From Cyanobacteria bacterium SZAS-4 (GTDB lineage Bacteria > Cyanobacteriota > Vampirovibrionia > Obscuribacterales > Obscuribacteraceae): a stretch of 64,000 nt of DNA. The position numbers were made by a program, and so were the translations under genes. This document shows, one piece after another, positions 8,347 to 18,035 of the stretch. The notes beneath the pieces are model-generated. The model had not been told where the DNA came from and made no database searches. It was given only the letters and a program-made list of their open reading frames with translations. Position 1 is the first letter of the stretch, and every line of letters starts with the position of its first letter. The stretch spans positions 23,164 to 87,163 of the forward strand of contig JAFEAT010000018.1 of NCBI GenBank assembly GCA_018266255.1, read 5' to 3'.

Positions 8347-9926
8347 AGAATCAGCAACGCATCGGGGCAATCATGCACGTAAACACTTTTCTTAAATATA
8401 GAGAAAAACTATTCGATGACGAAGGCACCTCGTTTCATGATCAACTGAATTTGGCTGTTCGTGCATACGAGCGATTATATTCCGACCGCGTTTTCGGCTT
8501 TGACGGATTAAGTTTGGAACCGGCTCAGCGTCGTCTTGAGACTTGGAAAGAAGAAATCAGCCACGAACTTGAATACGAAGATGAACTAGTTGAGAACTGG
8601 GACAAACTTGATTTTGAGTATGGCCCGGGCGCAACAGAAGAAGTCACCATATACCTGGCAACGCCGCCTGAAGATCGTGCCTGGAACAAGATTTCCACTG
8701 GAAATTATTTAGACCTTGATGCACTTCGGCCCGACATTCGAGAACAAGAGTTAGAACGTTGGCGCAATGAAATCGTCTGTCTCAGTCTGGACAAAAAAGG
8801 AGAGGATCCACCAGCGCACCCCCTCACCAAAATAGAATCAACAATCGACCACGAACAATCGCTAGAAGCGAACGACACCGCATCTATGATTGCTAAAAAT
8901 GACGTGTTTGAACGCGCCTATGAAAATCTTTTTGGAAGCCGAAAATTTAGCTTTAACGGATTAAGTCCTGAGACCGTAGCGCGAGAACTCAAAATCTGGA
9001 AATCTCAAACAGAAGTTGAGCTTGACTACGACCGTTGGAAACTAAGCAGAATCTTTGACAACAATGATTACAAGAACGCTCATTGTCCGGAAAAAGACCG
9101 CTTATCCGACGAGCAAAACCATTTGGAGCCTGAAACTAGAGCCTGGAATAAGTTGTATTTGAATCGTGCATTCGATCTAGATGAATTGCGTCCTGCAGTC
9201 AGGAAGCAAGAACTCGAACGTTTGCAAGACGAAGTTGCTAGATTGCACAGAGCCGACCGAGAAAACTCTAAACCTATGGCTCCCGAGGAGTATCGAAAAC
9301 AAGCACAGTCAATCCTTTCACAATTTGGACAAGTAACAGGTGCAATCAATTTGGAGATTCAACACAAAGAATTTGACAAAGTGTCACACACCCTTTCTCA
9401 CCATCTAGAGGTTTACAAAGAGTCGCATCCTGCCCATCCTAATACAGATTTGATAGACCGGCTGAGACGGAATTTTAATACCCGTGATGATGTCAAAATC
9501 GATTCGAACGACGACTTGGACGAACACGAAGTCGATCCCCCTGACGATTTCCTCAGCATTCTCTTCGCCGGTGAATCCACCGTGATTTTATTGGGCACTC
9601 ATGATCCCCACATAGAAGCTCTGTACGAGAACTGGGCGCTTCAAGCGTTCGATCCTAATCTAATCAAAAAGCAAAATGATTTAGCCCATCCAACTCCAGA
9701 TATTGAAGAAAGAATTCAATCTGATCTTGTTGAAAGATTCGAATCACAGATCCAACGAAACCCTGTGAACGACCCCTTAGATTTCGAAATACACGAAAAC
9801 ATTGAGCTACCTTCATCTCCCAGTCAATCCAGAGAAGAAGCCGGCGAAATTTCGAAACCATTTCATTCAGAACATCCCGAAAATAATCGCACCCGCGATG
9901 ACGACGATCATCACCATTCTCGCTAG
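8343..9926 (+). CDS. Repeat protein of the mobilization operon (527 aa)
   Basis: The TTG at 8343 overlaps the preceding TGA; an ATG at 8373 after GGGG is an alternative start. The protein is built from at least four units of the ~38-residue repeat also present in the relaxase, at about 8453-8572, 8671-8784, 8908-9027 and 9133-9246. Each starts RA(W/Y)..L, continues with FDL.(E/G)L.P and ends ELE.W..E. The spacing of hydrophobic and charged residues suggests an all-helical repeat. The C-terminus again has YENWALQAFDPNLIKKQND, an ERFESQIQRN segment and a charged His/Arg end. No enzyme motif is visible. Its place between relaxase and coupling protein points to DNA transfer. Confidence 0.75.
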   Translation: MKNQQRIGAIMHVNTFLKYREKLFDDEGTSFHDQLNLAVRAYERLYSDRVFGFDGLSLEPAQRRLETWKEEISHELEYEDELVENWDKLDFEYGPGATEEVTIYLATPPEDRAWNKISTGNYLDLDALRPDIREQELERWRNEIVCLSLDKKGEDPPAHPLTKIESTIDHEQSLEANDTASMIAKNDVFERAYENLFGSRKFSFNGLSPETVARELKIWKSQTEVELDYDRWKLSRIFDNNDYKNAHCPEKDRLSDEQNHLEPETRAWNKLYLNRAFDLDELRPAVRKQELERLQDEVARLHRADRENSKPMAPEEYRKQAQSILSQFGQVTGAINLEIQHKEFDKVSHTLSHHLEVYKESHPAHPNTDLIDRLRRNFNTRDDVKIDSNDDLDEHEVDPPDDFLSILFAGESTVILLGTHDPHIEALYENWALQAFDPNLIKKQNDLAHPTPDIEERIQSDLVERFESQIQRNPVNDPLDFEIHENIELPSSPSQSREEAGEISKPFHSEHPENNRTRDDDDHHHSR

Positions 9927-9954
9927 CGCAGTGTAAATAGAGTCGAAGTAACAT

Positions 9955-11979
9955 ATGACAGTAACAGGAACACTAACAGCCACAGTCGATGCCCCAAAAG
10001 AACTCATCGCGCAGATCGCCATCATGTCCCTGGCGGATAACGGATACCCTCCAGGACTGTTCAATCTCCTCGATGAAATAACAGTGGGCAAACGAAAAAG
10101 TCAAAGGACCAGCGGCATCGGCTACGATCTCGACTTTTCGGTCCGATTACACTGGCAACCTTTTGAAAGCAGTCGAACCAAACTCACCGTGACAGTAACT
10201 GAACGTGAAGGACACGTTACGGCAAACGAATGTCGCAAAGAATGTTTCAATCTAATCAAAGGAATTTGCGACCGAGCCGCCAATTTTTCTGCCTCCCTGA
10301 CTCAAATCCAGACGCGCACCACTTACGGTGACGCCCGCTGGGCCAACAATAAAGACCTGATCGAAGCCAACTACCTCGTAGACAAGATTGACTCCGGTCA
10401 ACTTCTGCTCGGACCTTACGAAAACAACAAATTTCTCGCCATTCCAGCAGACGAGACCGAAAGACACGCCCTCGTCTGTGGTCCAACTGGTTGTGGAAAA
10501 ACCAGTACCCTCTTCGTTCCCAATCTGCTCGAACGAACAGACTGGAGCGCAATTGTCAGCGAAGCCACAGCAGGAACCGTCGAATCAAACAACCCGGAAG
10601 AAGTCCCGTCAGACGGTCCAGACCTGATGCGAAAAACGGCCGGCTACCGCGCTCAGAAAGGACACAAGATTTTCTACTTCAATCCAGACGATCTCACTTC
10701 ACACCGCATCAATCCAATCGAAGGGATCACCACTATCAGACAGTCCAGCCGCCTCGCCACTCTCCTAATCAAGAACACAAACATCCGCGTCGATACATCC
10801 AGCGACCCATTCTGGGAAACCGCAGAAACCGCACTTCTCAACTCGCTGATCATGCACTCTGCTGGCAGTCAGGGCAATCTCGGTGCGGTCCGAAGCCTGT
10901 TGCGCGAAGGTCCCAAGGACCTGGCCCGCCTGCTGCAGAACAGCAATGTCGCCGAAGCCCAGGCGCGCTACAACGAATTTCTGCAATGGAGTACAGAGAA
11001 CACACGCAACAGCATAGTAATCGGTTTGATGCAGCGACTGGAGTTATGGACGCAACCGAGTATAGTGGCACTAACCGAGAAGAACGACATCAATTTCGCC
11101 CATCTGCAAAACGATCTTTTCACCTTCTATCTCTCAGTCCCTTCAGACAAACCAGAACTGAAACCATGTGCAGCTATTATCTTCACGTATCTGCTCAATT
11201 TCATAGCCGCAAAACCTCTCAAAGAGAGACTCTCTCTCTACCTGGATGAATTCACCAACTTCGGCTTGATCACAGACTTCCCCAACAAACTCTCAATTAT
11301 CAGGCACCGACACATTCCCGCCATGCTCGGGCTACAGGACTACAACCAGGCTGAAGAAATATACAAATCAACTGCAGCCACCCTATTTAGCCAACCGGCT
11401 ACAAGAATTTTTTTCAAACCACAAACACTAACCCAGGCGAAAATTATCAGCGAATCACTGGGCGTAGAAAATGTCTACGAAAGATCTGTAAGCTCAAACT
11501 GCCAGATAAACGAAAAGGAATTCGGCCGAGACCTGATGACACCAGGAGCGGTGCAGATGCTCAAGAAAGGTCGAACCATTGTATTTGCACCAAACACCAA
11601 CCCAATTAACCTGCAACGCTTCGAACCGGGAACCTACCAGGAAAAATCAACCATCCCACCACCACCACGCCGCACCCTCCAGGTCGACGACTCCCTCATT
11701 CGTCAGTGCGAAGAAACCCGCAACCACCAGACCCAAGCCGAAGCAGATCTAAAATCTCCCGCCCCCTCAATCCCAACCACCAACACTGAGACCTACAGCA
11801 CCTCGCTCAGTGGTGCCGGGATTTACTATTCGGAGAACATAAACACCACCTCAACCCGGGTTGAAAGAAACATCTATCCTTTCAGTCAGACAACTCAACC
11901 CGGTCAGCATCACAACGAGCACGAACCAGCAGATCACCCACTCTTCAACGAATACGGTGACCACATCCCCAAAATATAG
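9955..11979 (+). CDS. VirD4/TraG-type coupling ATPase
   Basis: 674 residues. GPTGCGKTS at 176-184 is the Walker A motif and LSLYLDEFTNFG near residue 430 the Walker B motif. The arrangement from LVCGPTGCGKT through PAMLGLQDYNQAEEIY to QPATRIFFKPQ is that of type IV coupling proteins. These hexameric motors bind relaxase-DNA and pass it to the mating channel. Unusually, no hydrophobic membrane segments are visible at the N-terminus: the first ~170 residues look like a soluble mixed alpha/beta domain. The C-terminal ~100 residues are Pro/Thr-rich and disordered. It is the last gene of the mobilization operon. With no VirB genes nearby, the element is probably mobilizable rather than self-transmissible. 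Confidence 0.85.
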   Translation: MTVTGTLTATVDAPKELIAQIAIMSLADNGYPPGLFNLLDEITVGKRKSQRTSGIGYDLDFSVRLHWQPFESSRTKLTVTVTEREGHVTANECRKECFNLIKGICDRAANFSASLTQIQTRTTYGDARWANNKDLIEANYLVDKIDSGQLLLGPYENNKFLAIPADETERHALVCGPTGCGKTSTLFVPNLLERTDWSAIVSEATAGTVESNNPEEVPSDGPDLMRKTAGYRAQKGHKIFYFNPDDLTSHRINPIEGITTIRQSSRLATLLIKNTNIRVDTSSDPFWETAETALLNSLIMHSAGSQGNLGAVRSLLREGPKDLARLLQNSNVAEAQARYNEFLQWSTENTRNSIVIGLMQRLELWTQPSIVALTEKNDINFAHLQNDLFTFYLSVPSDKPELKPCAAIIFTYLLNFIAAKPLKERLSLYLDEFTNFGLITDFPNKLSIIRHRHIPAMLGLQDYNQAEEIYKSTAATLFSQPATRIFFKPQTLTQAKIISESLGVENVYERSVSSNCQINEKEFGRDLMTPGAVQMLKKGRTIVFAPNTNPINLQRFEPGTYQEKSTIPPPPRRTLQVDDSLIRQCEETRNHQTQAEADLKSPAPSIPTTNTETYSTSLSGAGIYYSENINTTSTRVERNIYPFSQTTQPGQHHNEHEPADHPLFNEYGDHIPKI

Positions 11980-12125
11980 TCCCTTGATACTATCTCGTTA
12001 TGATACTTGGATTTTACTAACCGAGCAGTCACTCAAATGGTATCACACACACACACCTACTGCATGTTTAGGCGAAATGCTGTCTGTTTCTTTCCGACCA
12101 AGAAAAATTTTTGTAAAAATCACTT

Positions 12126-14270
12126 TCAGTCTTCGTCGGGTTCAAAAAAGTCTGAAACGTTTGATTGACTAGCTCGTGATCTAAATTTGTCGGCGAGCGA
12201 GTCCGTAAATTCCTGTAGCTTTTTCTTCGCATATTTTCTCTGCGCTAAATAGTCTTCCAGTTCTTCGTCACTCAATTTGTCCAAAAATTTTTCAAACTTT
12301 TCGCGCTGCTTTTCTCTCTTTCTTCCCTTTTGAAGCTCACGCTCCATCACAACTAATTCTTCTTTTGTTGGATACCGAAATTTCATCTTGGGCGCATGGA
12401 GTAGCGCCATGTCTATTTCTGTCTTCCACTTACAATTTGCATCGCCAAGTCCCGTCACACGAACCCAGCCCTTCGCACGGGTGATCGCGGTGAAAAGCGC
12501 ATTGCGAGAAATTGGGTCCGGTTGTGGCTGGAAAAGAGCATCCGTTCCTACCACATAAACCATATAACCTTCATTTCCTTTGGCTCGATTGACGCTTGAA
12601 AGAGTTACATGTCGTTGCTCGAAAAATTGCTTGCCCCCGGCCGGATCAGTTCTAAGATTGCGAACACCAATTCCGAGATTCGCCAAACCACTTTCGATCC
12701 CATCAAGGTATGCTGCGGCCGCTCGGTTATCGACACTTATCACCATGATATCGTCTGCTCTAAGTTCATCTTGCTGAATATCATTTTTGATTGAACCCAC
12801 TACATAAGAAACCTCTTCCTGCAAAGAATTGAATGCTCTAGCGATCACGAGATGGTGCTTATCGAACGCCAGAGACATCGAACGCAATGAATTGTCCGCC
12901 GGACGAGTTATAACGACCTCACTTCCAGGAGTAAGTTCGCCGCTTTCAATTTCATAGCCGAGGTCCTCCCAGTACTCTTGATTCTCAAGCATTTGAACGA
13001 TCTTTCCATATATTCCGAAGCCTAGTGCATGTGCGGTAACAAGAATTTCTGCTGAATTGCGATAGCATTTCTTGAGTGATTGATCGTCAATATCTTCAAC
13101 ACTGATATCATCGAAGATGTCTTCCGCTCGTGGCGCTTTCACGTTAAATATGTTTTGCAGTGCATCATATGCCCACACTAATTTATGTTCCTTCGTAACT
13201 TTACTCGCAAGTTTTAAAAATGAACTCGGAAAATCTTGTCCCTCATCTACGAAAACATAGTCGAACATAGGGTTTAGATTCTCAACTCGTAGGGCTTGCT
13301 TGCACACGTAATCGAAGGGTTCAGCCAGCTGTTTTACCTGTGAGTATTTGATGGCCGGTATAGCATGTGCTCGACAGACTTCAGAATAAAAACCTTTACC
13401 TGCAGTTTTCCCTCCCCAGGCGTGCATCACTTGCATGTTGTCCCAATTAGGTTCCTTATCAGCAAGGCTCTGATGGAATTCAGTGATCAGTTTCGTAATA
13501 TGCTGGTGCAAACTTCGAGTGTAATAGGTGAAAGCTAATTTCTTTTCGGGGTAAAATGCGTGAATGATGGCTGCCTTCACTGCCAGAACCACAGTCTTTC
13601 CCGAACCAGCCAAACCCTTGATTCGCTCAAGCCCTGTTATTTCACTGAGAAAAACTTCGACTTGATTTCTATCAAATGTTGCAATTTCAAATTCAGTGCG
13701 AGCGGCAATGCTCCCTTTGGAATTCTCATTCGCCAAACTACGACGTTTCGGTTGCTTCAAAACGTTCGACATTTCTATTACGGATTGCAGTTGTGCAAAT
13801 TCTACACTTGATAAATCAAGCGTTTCATGTTCGTTGATGTACCGAAGAATATCGGCGTTCGTTCGCAAAACTGAGTAGGATGTGTATTCTGAAACGTCAC
13901 GGTGAAGATGTGGAGCATATATTGCACAGTGAACACTAGACTGATAAATTCGAGTCGCTTTGTTTTTGACTAGTTTGGCCATGACCTCCCCCATGACCGC
14001 CTCAACATTCTCAACAACATCTTCAATTGCAGAAGCCGGGCTTTGATCAATTAATTCTGCCGGAATCAAGATCAACACGCCATGCTTAGGTGAGAGCACC
14101 ATCACTTTCGTACGCAGTACTTCTCCTGCTCCACTAACTACGAGCGGATAGTTTAAATTCACGATGGCATCTTCGAGATTTAAGTTCGGTTTGAACCTTG
14201 TGAGTGTGTCTTTAATCTGACGAGTCAGCTCATCCTCGAAATAATCCGGATTGTTGGTTGTTGTGTCCAT
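12126..14270 (-). CDS. SF1 (UvrD-like) helicase, third gene of Hachiman locus
   Basis: 714 residues. Walker A is GLAGSGKT (219-226) and motif II is FVDEGQDFP (D341-E342). LLVAKA-type helicase motifs are followed by SVNRAKGNEGYMVYVVG and ALFTAITRAKGWVRVTG, the late SF1 motifs V-VI. The first ~190 residues are not helicase. The strand pattern VMVLSPKHGVLIL resembles the NERD-type nuclease-like domains often placed before SF1 helicases, but I cannot confirm catalytic residues. The C-terminus is a charged coiled coil. The gene begins 38 bases after hamB and is probably in its operon. Canonical Hachiman has only two genes, so its role (accessory nuclease-helicase or a separate defence gene) is open. 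Confidence 0.8.
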   Translation of the reverse strand: MDTTTNNPDYFEDELTRQIKDTLTRFKPNLNLEDAIVNLNYPLVVSGAGEVLRTKVMVLSPKHGVLILIPAELIDQSPASAIEDVVENVEAVMGEVMAKLVKNKATRIYQSSVHCAIYAPHLHRDVSEYTSYSVLRTNADILRYINEHETLDLSSVEFAQLQSVIEMSNVLKQPKRRSLANENSKGSIAARTEFEIATFDRNQVEVFLSEITGLERIKGLAGSGKTVVLAVKAAIIHAFYPEKKLAFTYYTRSLHQHITKLITEFHQSLADKEPNWDNMQVMHAWGGKTAGKGFYSEVCRAHAIPAIKYSQVKQLAEPFDYVCKQALRVENLNPMFDYVFVDEGQDFPSSFLKLASKVTKEHKLVWAYDALQNIFNVKAPRAEDIFDDISVEDIDDQSLKKCYRNSAEILVTAHALGFGIYGKIVQMLENQEYWEDLGYEIESGELTPGSEVVITRPADNSLRSMSLAFDKHHLVIARAFNSLQEEVSYVVGSIKNDIQQDELRADDIMVISVDNRAAAAYLDGIESGLANLGIGVRNLRTDPAGGKQFFEQRHVTLSSVNRAKGNEGYMVYVVGTDALFQPQPDPISRNALFTAITRAKGWVRVTGLGDANCKWKTEIDMALLHAPKMKFRYPTKEELVVMERELQKGRKREKQREKFEKFLDKLSDEELEDYLAQRKYAKKKLQEFTDSLADKFRSRASQSNVSDFFEPDED

Positions 14271-14307
14271 ATTTGCCTGACTGGTCTAGTTCACTAGTTC
14301 GAGTGTT

Positions 14308-16455
14308 TTATATAGAAGCGTTTTTCAAATGTTCTTGAGCATCTTTAAGCAGTTCAAATTCGAAGCGTGTCAGATTCAACTTTGCCAAATTCAGTGATTT
14401 TAAAATCACTAGCGTCGCATCCAAGTCACCATTTGTTGAAAGTCGAGTTTCTAATTTGCGGGCTAGCTCAAGCGGTACGCCGTATTCATCTAAAGCAATT
14501 AGTGAGCTATCTACAAACAAATTCTCTACCTTAGTCGCAAAGGACGAATAGTCACCAGTCCTAAGATTAAATCGTGCGAAAACATCCTGCTGAATTCGAT
14601 CGACTGCTCTCAACAATCGCGGGAAATGATACATTGCCCACATTCGAATAAAATCCAAGACGTCAGTGACGGCTCTATCGATGGTATGAGGATCATCGGG
14701 TTCGCTGGGGTCTGGGTCACTCAGTCTTGATTCTATTAAAAGATGCGCAGAAGGTTTGCTTCTAAGCTGGTTGATCATGTACGCGAGTTGTTTTGCACTG
14801 CGAACTGATCTTCCAGCTAGTGACGCTCCCTTGAAACTGTCCCAAATAACCGCAGAAACAAATTCTAATTGCTCATATGTTGGCATATTTTGCCAACACA
14901 TCATCCGGTGAAATTTTGAAATATCAGCTGAAATGGACATTGCAACTTCTAGTTGTCCATCAAGGTCAATGCCGACGTTGGATCGCAGCGTGTCATAGGA
15001 TAGGTGGTCCTGTTCGACATAAGACTTGAGTCTAGTGCGTGATTGTTGGGTAAGATCTTCATTTGCTAGCTGCAAAAGCAACTCTTTGGACGCGGTTGCA
15101 GGTTGAGTAAATGCAGGAATATCGACGAGTGGAAGTTGGACGGTTGGCGGATCATGAAATAAGTAAACGTGTCCTATGAAATGTTTGAACATTCGACCGG
15201 ATCGTCCACGAATATTATTGAACGTGAAATAGTCATACTTTTCCTTTGCTATGGTGTTGTCGAAAATTATCACGTTTTTGGCTTTGGTGTTCACACCTTC
15301 TATTAACGTCGACGTACAAACTAAAAATGCGATATGTTCAGCATCAAATGCTCGGACCATGAACTGTGACAACGCACGAGGTATACGACCATGATGAACT
15401 CCAATGCCGTGTCTAAGTGCCTGGGAAACATGCCAATCAGGATGATAATGTTCGGAAATCCAGTCAATTGCATCGTTCAATTCCTCTTTTCGACTGGTAA
15501 CTCCTGATGATACTAGTGCACGAGCGACCCTTGCAGCGCGTCCTGGCGACGAGCAAAATATCAAGGTTGGACCCTTTAAAGTTTGACAGAGTTCATTTAA
15601 ACGTTCAAATTCATTTTGACCTGGTTTCTGTTCTACTCGATGTAACTCCGAAACAACTGTGTGATAAGACTCTCTCAAAAAATCACAATTTAACTGGTTA
15701 GTTAAACCCTGTTTCAACCCCTCAATATGAGGACCCAGCATATAAAATTGCTTTGCTTGTTTGACGAGTTTATAAAAGATTTGATTCAAGAGTATGCCTC
15801 TGTCTTCACCGTCACTAAGTGAAGACAGCTTGTAAAATTCGTCAACAACGAAAAATTGAATCCGTTCTAAATCGGAAAGTTCGAGAGCGCGCTCTTGAGT
15901 TAATATAAAGACATTTCTGACGGCTCTTGCCTGAACGGCATGAGTAATAATTTTATAGTCGATGCGTTGCAAACTTAATCGTCGCCGTGTTTCATCAATT
16001 AATGCAATAGTGGGCACGATTATCAAAATGTCGGTAAATCGGCCGGAGTTGATGATGGCATCGATGATCAGACTTTTGCCGAAGCTGGTTGGAGCACTTA
16101 AAACTATATTTTTTCCGCTGACCAATTCTCGATACACTTTTGCTTGCGGTCTGTGAAATACAACATCACTGTTCATATTGTCAGGACGGTGAAATTCGTA
16201 AGCAAGAGAATCCGCGAATCCAAGGTTTTCAGGCACCAAAAAGGGAAACAATCCAAGTTCTCGCACCAATCCATCGAGAATAGGAATACACTCACCGAGC
16301 TGTTCGCGATATTCCAGCAATCTTAGAACCATCTCCTGAAGGGTTTCACGATCAGCTGATCCTGATCTCGCACATAAAAATTGCGTGATAGGAAAAGCAT
16401 TTCTGATGACAAATTCTCTGTCTGAAAGCGACTCTGGTGTTATATCGATTGGCAT
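14308..16455 (-). CDS. hamB: HamB, SF2 helicase of the Hachiman defence system
   Basis: 715 residues from the ATG at 16455. This start overlaps the end of hamA by 16 bases and has GAGG upstream; an ATG at 16530 lies deep inside hamA and is less likely. Walker A is SAPTSFGKS (120-128). Motif II is VVDEF (D205-E206), with F-Y in place of A-H. Motif V is LVCTSTLIEGVNTKAKNVI and motif VI is IRGRSGRMF. In Hachiman, HamB is the DNA-sensing translocase that restrains HamA until damaged or phage-modified DNA is met. The pairing with the DUF1837 protein upstream is the key evidence for this name over a generic DEAD-box helicase. Confidence 0.85.
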   Translation of the reverse strand: MPIDITPESLSDREFVIRNAFPITQFLCARSGSADRETLQEMVLRLLEYREQLGECIPILDGLVRELGLFPFLVPENLGFADSLAYEFHRPDNMNSDVVFHRPQAKVYRELVSGKNIVLSAPTSFGKSLIIDAIINSGRFTDILIIVPTIALIDETRRRLSLQRIDYKIITHAVQARAVRNVFILTQERALELSDLERIQFFVVDEFYKLSSLSDGEDRGILLNQIFYKLVKQAKQFYMLGPHIEGLKQGLTNQLNCDFLRESYHTVVSELHRVEQKPGQNEFERLNELCQTLKGPTLIFCSSPGRAARVARALVSSGVTSRKEELNDAIDWISEHYHPDWHVSQALRHGIGVHHGRIPRALSQFMVRAFDAEHIAFLVCTSTLIEGVNTKAKNVIIFDNTIAKEKYDYFTFNNIRGRSGRMFKHFIGHVYLFHDPPTVQLPLVDIPAFTQPATASKELLLQLANEDLTQQSRTRLKSYVEQDHLSYDTLRSNVGIDLDGQLEVAMSISADISKFHRMMCWQNMPTYEQLEFVSAVIWDSFKGASLAGRSVRSAKQLAYMINQLRSKPSAHLLIESRLSDPDPSEPDDPHTIDRAVTDVLDFIRMWAMYHFPRLLRAVDRIQQDVFARFNLRTGDYSSFATKVENLFVDSSLIALDEYGVPLELARKLETRLSTNGDLDATLVILKSLNLAKLNLTRFEFELLKDAQEHLKNASI

Positions 16456-17288
16456 TTCTTTAAAGCCTCGTGCATATTTTTGACCAGTATTTTTTTTGCT
16501 TTCAGAGGAAATAGAAAAAGCCTGACACACAATTTGGTTGTGTTTTTCTTTAAGAAAGACTGATGGTAGTGCAAAATTTCGTTCTCGAATTCCTTGCGAA
16601 ACGCGTCAGATACCGCATTGTGATCGTTGATAACTTTGCTGTCGTAGGTTAGAAGAACTGGAATACAAACAGCTTTGAATATATCGTCTAACGAAGTATT
16701 TTGATTCAGTAACAACCGCACTTCCGCTGCATGTGGTGTCTCATTTTCAATTTTGTTAGTTATTGCCGCAAATTCCGACCTCAGATAATCACGCTCGGTA
16801 TGTTCATTTAGTTCTTTGACCACATCCGCGATTGCGCTGTTGATGTTTTCATAAAATTTGACTTCACCTAGCCATAACTCAAGTGCGTCACCTGTTGGTA
16901 CGACATGGACGGCATCGAAACCTTTCACGGTGTCATTGGCACTGTCTTTATAGTAATACTTGCTTATTAAGGGAATGCTTTTAAATCGCTGACGTATCAT
17001 CGCATGCAAAAGGATTTCGCCGAATTCTCCGCGTCCTTTGAATCGCTCTGATTTGTAAATCGACAACGCCGCTTTAGCCAATTGAGAACGAGCATTTTGT
17101 GCATTTATGTCCTGACTTTCCGAGTAGGTCAGTGCAAATTCAAGAAGCCAATCCATTAGGTGCTGAGCAAGTTGCTCACTTCTCCACTGATTTAACTCGT
17201 AGCCAGCACACCACCCCCAAAGAGCCGGATCTAGGTCTAGGCGCTCGGTTCTGATTTCTAGAAAAGGGTTTGGACAAGGAAAGGTCAT
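16440..17288 (-). CDS. hamA: HamA, DUF1837 nuclease effector of Hachiman
   Basis: 282 residues with the DUF1837 pattern: GRGEFGEILLHAMIRQRF (E88 region), then KGFDAVHVV (D125) and LWLGEVKFY (E142, K144). This is the D...ExK active site of the PD-(D/E)xK fold. In the characterised systems HamA degrades DNA once released by HamB and aborts infection. It is the first gene of the minus-strand operon; its stop overlaps the hamB start. The upstream gap to the next minus-strand gene is 128 bases and should hold the promoter, though I see no clear motif. All expected catalytic residues are present, so it is probably active. Confidence 0.87.
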   Translation of the reverse strand: MTFPCPNPFLEIRTERLDLDPALWGWCAGYELNQWRSEQLAQHLMDWLLEFALTYSESQDINAQNARSQLAKAALSIYKSERFKGRGEFGEILLHAMIRQRFKSIPLISKYYYKDSANDTVKGFDAVHVVPTGDALELWLGEVKFYENINSAIADVVKELNEHTERDYLRSEFAAITNKIENETPHAAEVRLLLNQNTSLDDIFKAVCIPVLLTYDSKVINDHNAVSDAFRKEFENEILHYHQSFLKKNTTKLCVRLFLFPLKAKKILVKNMHEALKKCQSI

Positions 17289-17416
17289 TTAAGTCTGTCT
17301 TGGAGCTAAGAACGTTATTTTCTCACGCTTGCTGTGCTACTGTTTGTATGACAAGAGATGTTAATGCAATGTCATAAATGCAACCCCACAAGATGCACTC
17401 TTTCGATTGGCTAGCG

Positions 17417-18007
17417 TTACGCCGCGTTATCCAAAATCATCTCTGCATTACCGAGCTGCAATTCCAGAAAGGCAGTAGTCTCTCTACAAAGTTCTGCCGG
17501 TTGAGTTTTCTCAAAAGACCCAATCGTCGGTGCCGCATATACAAATTGCACGCTGACAGCATCCGCTATTCGCGACACCGTCACAGTTAGCAGTATCAAT
17601 CGCTCCAGCACAGTTATCACATTTGGCTTCTCGATGTATTTACAAACAAAAATCGCACTGCCTTCTTCCGCCTCGATGCTTTCCAAACGCCAGTGCTTAT
17701 CTTCAAAATATTTGGCATTGAGTGCAGTCTTAATCACCCCTAGCACCTTGACCGGTGTTAGCCTATACAACACCGCGGGCGGATGAAAATGTTCAAGCGT
17801 CGATCCCACACCCCGCGAACACACAAACGCAAACACACCTGCACCCACGATCAGGGAGCCAAAAAAACCACCACAAGGGCTGGCACTTAAAAAACTCAAT
17901 ACCTCATAGGAGATGGAAATTGCACCACAGGCCACTACCATAGCGATAAGCTGCAAACCCTTATTTGTCGATAACTTATTATGCTTCACTTCAATTTTTT
18001 TCCTCAA
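17417..18007 (-). CDS. Hypothetical membrane protein (196 aa)
   Basis: After a short basic N-terminus there are two hydrophobic segments (LQLIAMVVACGAISISYEVL and GGFFGSLIVGAGVFAFVC), then a soluble domain of about 120 residues with alternating strands. The family is not recognised. It starts 28 bases after the J-domain-like gene and is likely translated from the same message. The two-pass anchor with a cytoplasmic domain is read from hydrophobicity only. Confidence 0.6.
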   Translation of the reverse strand: MRKKIEVKHNKLSTNKGLQLIAMVVACGAISISYEVLSFLSASPCGGFFGSLIVGAGVFAFVCSRGVGSTLEHFHPPAVLYRLTPVKVLGVIKTALNAKYFEDKHWRLESIEAEEGSAIFVCKYIEKPNVITVLERLILLTVTVSRIADAVSVQFVYAAPTIGSFEKTQPAELCRETTAFLELQLGNAEMILDNAA

Positions 18008-18035
18008 AAATTACAGTCGTCACGCAATGCCGAAT

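Noticed and set aside
16144..16530. ATG at 16530 as hamB start
   Set aside because: It would place 75 bases of hamB inside hamA in another frame. The ATG at 16455 gives a 16-base overlap with GAGG upstream and keeps the helicase domain complete.
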